Assembly (NCBI GenBank): GCA_965371355.1
Contig: CBDUYD010000115.1
Span: 1-9,262, forward strand
Length of the DNA: 9,262 nucleotides
Reading direction: 5' to 3'
DNA from: JASJHI01 sp965371355
Lineage (GTDB): Bacteria; Actinomycetota; Acidimicrobiia; Acidimicrobiales; Ilumatobacteraceae
Below are positions 5,384-9,262 of the stretch, piece by piece. The position numbers and the translations under genes are program-made. The notes under the pieces were generated by a model. That model searched no databases and was not told the origin of the DNA. It was given only the letters and a program-made list of their open reading frames with translations. Within the stretch, counting starts at the first letter, position 1, and every line of letters starts with the position of its first letter.

Positions 5384-6006
5384 TGGCGAAGATCCTCTGC
5401 GGTGTCGATGTCTGCTGGTGAGCCCGTGCACGGTACTTCGCGGACGAGGTGTGGATGGTTGCGCATCAGGACGCGAGCACCCTCGTCGCCCCCTGCGGGG
5501 AGGAGATCCCACACCTCTTCGTCGAGGCGGACGGGATTTCCCCGTCGTCCATCATATGTGGCAACCGCGATCGGGCCGTCATGCTCGGCGACGGCACGCC
5601 ACGCGCTCGGTTCGATCGCGGGCTGATCCGCCAGCCCGAAGACGACACGATGATGGCCGCGCGACGCGGCTTCGGCGATGCCGGCGAGCACCGAGGTCAT
5701 CTGGCCCTGCTCCCAATCGGTGTTCACCCGCTCGATCACCTCGCCGGGCAGGGGGAGTTCGACCGCGCCGGTCACGACGATCACCTCGCCGATGTCGGCG
5801 ATGATCGCACGAGCGATCGACCGGGCGGCAACCGTCTCGCGAGGGCGATCGGATGTGGCCGGAAGCTGAGCGAGGAGCTTGTGCGCGGCCTCTCGTCCGT
5901 CCGTGTGACCGGGGTCGCGGAAGCGTGAACCGGCGCCCGCGGCGAGCACGACGGCGGCGGTCGAGGCGGCATCGCGACCGGTTTGACCATCGTGTTCGTC
6001 GTGCAT
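5368..6006 (-). CDS. mocA: MocA-type molybdenum cofactor nucleotidyltransferase
   Basis: 212 residues, normal for the family. MocA adds CMP to molybdopterin to make the cytosine-dinucleotide cofactor used by xanthine dehydrogenase/CO dehydrogenase-type enzymes, in the cytoplasm. Motifs in order: nucleotide-binding loop AVVLAAGAGSRF (18-29), KLL (43-45), EVIVVTG (74-80), WEQGQMTSVLAG (98-109), metal-site loop GLADQPAI (124-131) with likely Mg-binding Asp127, RRGNPVRL (154-161), GDEGARVLM (173-181), and DIDTAEDL (199-206). The loop order and GQMTS/GDxGAR motifs favour MocA over MobA, but a related nucleotidyltransferase with another substrate cannot be excluded. The ATG at 6006 is preceded by a GAGAG Shine-Dalgarno-like stretch. 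First gene of a four-gene operon with coxG, DUF501-Ppx-like and GNAT genes; it overlaps coxG by 16 bases. Confidence 0.88.
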   Translation of the reverse strand: MHDEHDGQTGRDAASTAAVVLAAGAGSRFRDPGHTDGREAAHKLLAQLPATSDRPRETVAARSIARAIIADIGEVIVVTGAVELPLPGEVIERVNTDWEQGQMTSVLAGIAEAASRGHHRVVFGLADQPAIEPSAWRAVAEHDGPIAVATYDGRRGNPVRLDEEVWDLLPAGGDEGARVLMRNHPHLVREVPCTGSPADIDTAEDLRQWQSN

Positions 6007-6209
6007 CGGTGGACTCTCTCGTCGAACGGGGTTCGTAGATCGGTCTCGGTGGATCGGTCGTGATCGGGCGGAGGCGTCGAAGAAACTTTTCCGCTCCGAC
6101 TGGATTGTTGCGTTTGAGTGACGATATGTTACCCACTCGTCATCTCCGGTCGTGGGGACCGATCACCTCCGTGGTGCTCGTCAGGTCGACAGGATGACCA
6201 ACTTCTCTC
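6007..6209. promoter_or_regulatory. Divergent regulatory region between the mocA operon and the NlpC/P60 gene
   Basis: 203 bases between two outward-facing starts, so both promoters should lie here. On the plus strand TATGTT (6125-6130) is a possible -10 with a poor -35 TGGATT at 6101-6106 (18-base spacer). The complement of the same site reads TAACAT and could serve the other direction. Downstream, two small hairpins follow each other: CGGTC-GTGGG-GACCG (6147-6161) and CACC-TCCGT-GGTG (6164-6176). They would lie in the 5' leader of the NlpC/P60 mRNA. I could not match them to a known riboswitch. Confidence 0.35.
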
Positions 6210-6929
6210 ATGGATCTCTCCATCTCGCACACGATTTCGCCTCGCCCATCTCGGGCGCGTCCGATCGAATCCCGCGATCGCCGGCACGGCGTCCGCTCGG
6301 CGATCGTCGCCCTGGCACTCGCGACCGGATCATTCCTCGCGTTCGGCGGTGGCACGGTGGCGGCGCAGTCCGCCGAACTCGCGGTCAACGCGCTGGCGCC
6401 CGAGATCACGGCGAGTGCCGACCTCGCGGTGATCGCCTACGACGAGTACGTCGCCTCCGGCGACCTCGCCGACTACCTCGCGTACGCCGCGCATCGCAAC
6501 GCCACGGCGCGACTCGCTGCTCGCCAACTCGGCTACAACGAGTTCGCGATGATCGAATCGTGGCGCTCGACCACGGTCGACCACCAGCGAGCGGTGCTCG
6601 CCGCGATGACGCAGATCGGCGTTCCCTATCGACGCAACACGAGCATCGAGGGCAAGGGATTCGACTGCTCCGGTATCACTTCGTTCGCCTGGCGATCGGC
6701 CGGCCACGAACTCGTCCGCCAGTCCGGGAGTCAGATCTCGAGGGCCGCGCGCATCGACCGCGACACGGCCAAGGCGGGCGATCTCATCCACTATCCCGGG
6801 CACATCATGATGTACCTCGGGGTCGAGGACGCCATCGTGCACTCGATCCAGACCGGTCGTACCGTCGAGATCGACACGATCTCGGGTCGCCGCCGCAATT
6901 CGGTCCGCTGGGGCGACCCGAGCGTCTGA
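6210..6929 (+). CDS. Secreted NlpC/P60-family cell-wall endopeptidase
   Basis: 239 residues. NlpC/P60 enzymes are cysteine peptidases that cut peptide bonds in peptidoglycan stem peptides outside the membrane. A signal peptide is visible: basic region RDRRHGVR (22-29), hydrophobic core AIVALALATGSFLAF (31-45), and likely cleavage after VAA at 50-52. Residues 55-122 form a helical linker with no clear binding domain. The catalytic domain (about 125-237) begins VLAAMTQIGVPYRRN and contains the nucleophile motif FDCSG (Cys153), AGDLIHYPGHIMMYLG (His198), and His211 in IVHSIQ as the likely third polar residue. All expected catalytic residues are present, so activity is likely. The ATG at 6210 has a weak, distant AGGA; no better in-frame start keeps the signal peptide. 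The gene stands alone and ends before a strong hairpin shared with the convergent sulfatase. Confidence 0.93.
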   Translation: MDLSISHTISPRPSRARPIESRDRRHGVRSAIVALALATGSFLAFGGGTVAAQSAELAVNALAPEITASADLAVIAYDEYVASGDLADYLAYAAHRNATARLAARQLGYNEFAMIESWRSTTVDHQRAVLAAMTQIGVPYRRNTSIEGKGFDCSGITSFAWRSAGHELVRQSGSQISRAARIDRDTAKAGDLIHYPGHIMMYLGVEDAIVHSIQTGRTVEIDTISGRRRNSVRWGDPSV

Positions 6930-6942
6930 CCGGTAGCGCTCT

Positions 6943-6977
6943 CCCGAGCCGTGTGGTCAGTGACCAGCGGGCTCGGG
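6943..6977. terminator. Compound bidirectional terminator hairpin
   Basis: CCCGAGCC (6943-6950) pairs with GGCTCGGG (6970-6977) as a perfect 8-bp stem. After a 3x3 internal loop, TGGTC (6954-6958) pairs with GACCA (6962-6966) around a 3-base loop. It lies between the convergent NlpC/P60 and sulfatase genes and includes the sulfatase stop codon (6957-6959) and its last six codons. There is no T-tract on either strand, but the length, GC content and position make a shared terminator likely. Confidence 0.7.
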
Positions 6978-8510
6978 TCGGCAGAGGTCATCGGCCTCGA
7001 TCAGGGCATCGGCGAGTTGCCCGACCATCGCTGCGCGCCGCACGGGATCGCGATCGTGCTCGGTCAGGTCGACCAGTTCGTCGGGATCGGTCGACAGGTC
7101 GAACAGTTGCTCCTGGCGGTCGGTGTCGCGCGTGTAGCGGCCGAGATCGGAGATCACGGTACGCATCTTGAGCGGCGGCCCGGGTCCGAAGGCGCGCATC
7201 GGGAAGTCCTCTTCGACGAGGACGTGGTCGCGCACCGATGCGGTCGGGTCGTCGAGCAGATCGGTGAGGCTGTGACCCTGCATGCCGCGGTACTCGTCGA
7301 TCCCGCAGAGATCGAGGAGGGTGTTGGGCAGGTCGATGCTCGACGCGAGCGACGGCGTGCGGGCGGGTGCCTTGCCTGGCGCGTGGATCACCATCGGCAC
7401 ACGCAGACAGCCCTGGTAGTGCATCGCCAGCTTCATGATCAGGCCGTGATCTCCCATCATGTCGCCGTGGTCGCTGGTGAACACCACGATCGTGTCCTCG
7501 GTGGCGCCGAGGCGGTCGACGCCGGCGAGCACCCTGCCGATTCCGTCGTCGATGAACTCGATCATGCCGTACGTGGCGGCGATCGCTGCCCGGGCCTGTT
7601 CGGGGGTCGGGCCGAACGGGATGACGAAGTTCTCGTCGTTGGGCCCGAGGGCGCGGATCAGCTGGAGGTGGAGGGGCCAGCCCTCACCGGGATCGTCGAA
7701 GGTGGTCGGCAACCCGATCTCGGCGGGGTCGTGGCGGTCGAGCCACCGCGCCGGCGGCGACAGCGGGTGGTGCGGATCCGGGTACGAGCACCACGCCATC
7801 CACGGGTCGCCCGCAGCTGCGCTCTCCTCGATGAAGTCGATGGTTCGTCCGGTGACGAAGTTGGTCGAGTAGAGCTCTTCGGGAAAGGGCGCATCGTGAA
7901 TCTGCCACCAGAGCGGCGAGCGGCGAGGCACGTCGCTGTCGTGCCGGAAGCCGGCCACCAGCTGCTCGCGGCTGGCGCCGTGGTCGAGGGCCCACCGGTA
8001 GTGATGCCCCGCCACCTGCGACCCGTGGCCGAGCGTCAGCTCGATCCGGCCGAACCCGTAGAAGTCGTCGGGATCGTCGGGATCGTCGTCGCCCTCGTAG
8101 CGCTCGAAGTTCTCGATCGTGTTCCATCCGGCCGCCCACGGCTCGATCAGACCCGGCTCGCCCGGATAGGGGATGTAGGCATCGGGGCTCAAACCGTGTT
8201 GGAGATGCGACTTCCCGATCAGCGCCGTGCGGTATCCATGCTCGCGGAGCTGCCTCACGAACGTGTTGGCGTCGGGCGACAGCGAGCGATCGTTGAAGAC
8301 GACACCGTGCGCGGATGGCATGCGACCGGTCATGATCGTCGAGCGGTTGGGCATACACACCGGGTTCGAAACGTACGCTCGGTCGAACACGGTGCTGCGC
8401 GCCGCGAGCGCGTCGAGATGGGGCGTCGACACAACCGGATTCCCGGCGAAACCGACATGATCGGCCCGTTGCTGGTCGGTGATGATGAACAAGATGTTCG
8501 GCTTGGGCAC
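6957..8510 (-). CDS. Type I sulfatase (formylglycine-dependent, arylsulfatase/choline-sulfatase-like)
   Basis: 517 residues. Hydrolyses sulfate esters and needs its active-site Cys converted to formylglycine by a separate FGE enzyme. Motifs: N-terminal metal ligands NILFIITDQQ (5-14, Asp12), signature CMPNRSTIMTGR (52-63) with Cys52 as the residue to be converted and Arg56, IGKSHL (98-103; Lys100, His102), YPDPHHP (243-249), and the second metal site FTSDHGDMMGDHG (344-356; Asp347, His348), followed by Lys360. The C-terminal small domain includes LFDLSTDPDELVDL, typical of the family. There is no signal peptide, so it is probably cytoplasmic. An Asp-rich insert DDDPDDPDD (141-149) is unusual. 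The GTG at 8510 is chosen because CGGAGGAGCC lies directly upstream and the conserved fold begins at residue 5; the open frame extends to 8732, but only with Arg/Pro-rich shadow sequence inside the upstream gene. It follows the flavoprotein gene by 11 bases, so they are probably one operon. Substrate unknown. Confidence 0.94.
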   Translation of the reverse strand: MPKPNILFIITDQQRADHVGFAGNPVVSTPHLDALAARSTVFDRAYVSNPVCMPNRSTIMTGRMPSAHGVVFNDRSLSPDANTFVRQLREHGYRTALIGKSHLQHGLSPDAYIPYPGEPGLIEPWAAGWNTIENFERYEGDDDPDDPDDFYGFGRIELTLGHGSQVAGHHYRWALDHGASREQLVAGFRHDSDVPRRSPLWWQIHDAPFPEELYSTNFVTGRTIDFIEESAAAGDPWMAWCSYPDPHHPLSPPARWLDRHDPAEIGLPTTFDDPGEGWPLHLQLIRALGPNDENFVIPFGPTPEQARAAIAATYGMIEFIDDGIGRVLAGVDRLGATEDTIVVFTSDHGDMMGDHGLIMKLAMHYQGCLRVPMVIHAPGKAPARTPSLASSIDLPNTLLDLCGIDEYRGMQGHSLTDLLDDPTASVRDHVLVEEDFPMRAFGPGPPLKMRTVISDLGRYTRDTDRQEQLFDLSTDPDELVDLTEHDRDPVRRAAMVGQLADALIEADDLCRPEPAGH

Positions 8511-8511
8511 G

Positions 8512-8519
8512 GCTCCTCC
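8512..8519 (-). promoter_or_regulatory. Ribosome binding site fixing the sulfatase GTG start
   Basis: On the minus strand the sequence directly before the GTG at 8510 is CGGAGGAGCC, a strong Shine-Dalgarno match filling the 11-base gap after the flavoprotein stop codon. It decides for the GTG over upstream in-frame ATG codons. Confidence 0.8.
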
Positions 8520-8521
8520 GC

Positions 8522-9262
8522 CTAGAAGAAGGTAATCCCGGCGGGTAGACCGAGGAGGGGTCGTCCGGCCATGCCGTAGGTCTTGCGCTGGTGGACGACG
8601 TGTGAACCGGCGGCGATCATGTCGCGGCGCAGACGCTCGAGGGGGCTCTTGCGGTAGAGCGCCGAACTCCCCGCGATGCCGCAGGCGATATCGATCACCT
8701 GCTGGGCGCTGCGCCCGGCGTGCACGATGCACAACCCGATCCGCGCACGCTGTTCGACGGTTGGCGGATCGCCCGCCACGAGCGTGTCCCAGGCGCCGCC
8801 GATCACGTCGAACACATAGGCGCGCGAGGCTCCGAGGATCGCCTCCGCCTCACCGAACGCGACCTGGACCTCGGCGTCGCCCCGCAGGGTGTCGGCGGAG
8901 CCGAAGCTGCGCTTGGTCGCAGCTACCCGGTGGGCCTCGTCGAGGGCGGCGCGGGCGAGCCCGAAGGGGATTCCGGGGACGTTGGCGAAGAAGAAGCCGT
9001 GGTAGCCGTAGAGCGGTTCGGGTCGCTTCGGCGCGTCCAACACGTGGAACGTGTGCTCGTCGGGTACGAAGACGTCGACGACGCGGTAGTCGTTGCTGCC
9101 GCTCCCCGCGAGCCCGGTCGTGTACCAGGTGTCGATGATCTCGACGTCGTCCGGGTCGAAGATCATCACCCGCCAGCGCGGCAGACCGTCGTCTTGCATG
9201 ATCGGCGCGCCGTCATCGAGCACGAGACAACCTCCGCTCATGTGCGTGGCGTGCAGCGACCC
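8522..9262 (-). CDS. Acyl-CoA dehydrogenase-fold flavoprotein, C-terminal part (partial at the right edge)
   Basis: 246 residues are visible. The frame stays open to the window edge (GSLHATH precedes the first internal Met at 9241), so the true start lies outside; a full protein of this family is about 380-420 residues. Visible marks are GSLHATHMSGGCLVLDD (middle beta domain), TTGLAGSGSNDYRVVDVFVP, matching the GxxGTGSxDxxVxDVFVP motif of the acyl-CoA dehydrogenase type 2 / HpaB-HsaA-DszC-like group, and then the C-terminal helical bundle ending AGRPLLGLPAGITFF. Such proteins use FAD or FMN; some are dehydrogenases and others flavin-dependent monooxygenases such as HsaA or DszC. Which one applies cannot be told without the N-terminal half. 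The sulfatase begins 11 bases after its TAG, so co-transcription is likely and the two may act on one substrate. Confidence 0.88.
   Translation of the reverse strand, partial: GSLHATHMSGGCLVLDDGAPIMQDDGLPRWRVMIFDPDDVEIIDTWYTTGLAGSGSNDYRVVDVFVPDEHTFHVLDAPKRPEPLYGYHGFFFANVPGIPFGLARAALDEAHRVAATKRSFGSADTLRGDAEVQVAFGEAEAILGASRAYVFDVIGGAWDTLVAGDPPTVEQRARIGLCIVHAGRSAQQVIDIACGIAGSSALYRKSPLERLRRDMIAAGSHVVHQRKTYGMAGRPLLGLPAGITFF

Noticed and set aside
5384..5512. N-terminal extension of coxG by 43 residues
   Set aside because: The extension is Arg/Pro/Ser-rich, lies inside mocA, and precedes the natural start of the SRPBCC fold.
4271..5626. Plus-strand open frame of 451 codons across the DUF501-Ppx-like, coxG and mocA genes
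   Set aside because: Arg/Gly-rich low-complexity product spanning three recognisable minus-strand genes; no domain signal.
6090..6209. Possible ydaO (c-di-AMP) riboswitch before the NlpC/P60 gene
   Set aside because: The conserved sequence blocks of that riboswitch are not visible; only two short generic hairpins are present.
6951..8525. Long plus-strand open frame of 524 codons opposite the sulfatase
   Set aside because: The minus frame has full sulfatase motifs; the plus frame is a repetitive Val/Gly/Arg/Glu-rich product expected from antisense reading of GC-rich coding DNA.
8511..8732. N-terminal extension of the sulfatase by 74 residues
   Set aside because: It lies inside the upstream flavoprotein gene, is Arg-rich shadow sequence, and a near-perfect ribosome binding site marks the GTG at 8510.
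1..9262. Defence island, CRISPR, prophage or transposon
   Set aside because: No spaced repeats, no transposase, integrase or nuclease-like proteins, and uniform GC-rich codon use throughout.

Overview
The window is 9.3 kb of very GC-rich DNA, packed with short-gap and overlapping genes, with mixed ATG/GTG starts and hairpins lacking T-tracts. It carries a DUF501 domain, several crotonase-family enzymes, and a coxG/mocA pair. Together these point to a high-GC actinobacterium, possibly from the Acidimicrobiia/Ilumatobacter side of the phylum. That placement is an inference from protein style only; no rRNA or other marker gene is present. There are no tRNA or rRNA genes, no insertion sequence and no CRISPR array. 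It reads as chromosomal core or metabolic sequence.

Layout from left to right. (a) 73-2410: two crotonase-superfamily (enoyl-CoA hydratase/isomerase) genes flank an unrecognised acidic 207-residue protein. The left crotonase and the 207-aa gene are on the minus strand; the right crotonase diverges on the plus strand. Two abutting perfect inverted repeats (889-920) lie just upstream of the left crotonase. (b) 2591-2929: a small, very basic, His-rich orphan protein with a textbook ribosome binding site and a plausible promoter. It ends at a hairpin shared with the convergent operon. (c) 6006-2975, minus strand: a tightly coupled four-gene operon. It runs molybdenum-cofactor nucleotidyltransferase (MocA type), CoxG-like SRPBCC protein with a C-terminal membrane anchor, a DUF501 protein with an apparent degenerate Ppx/GppA phosphatase remnant fused at its C-terminus, and a RimJ/RimL-type GNAT acetyltransferase. 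(d) 6210-6929, plus strand: a secreted NlpC/P60 cell-wall endopeptidase. (e) 9262-6957, minus strand: the C-terminal part of an acyl-CoA-dehydrogenase-fold flavoprotein, cut by the window edge, followed 11 bases later by a type I sulfatase. A strong compound hairpin sits between the convergent ends of (d) and (e).

How they may work together. The mocA-coxG pair is normally found with molybdenum hydroxylases (CO dehydrogenase/xanthine dehydrogenase family), where MocA prepares the cytosine-dinucleotide cofactor and CoxG helps anchor or mature the enzyme. No structural subunits are present here. The flavoprotein and sulfatase are probably co-transcribed and may act on a common sulfated substrate. 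The crotonase genes suggest acyl-CoA (fatty acid or sterol side-chain) metabolism. The most unusual item is the DUF501-Ppx-like fusion. In many actinobacteria a DUF501 gene lies next to a separate ppx/gppA gene; here the two appear to be one protein, with the phosphatase half lacking its N-terminal lobe and its glycine-rich phosphate-binding loops.
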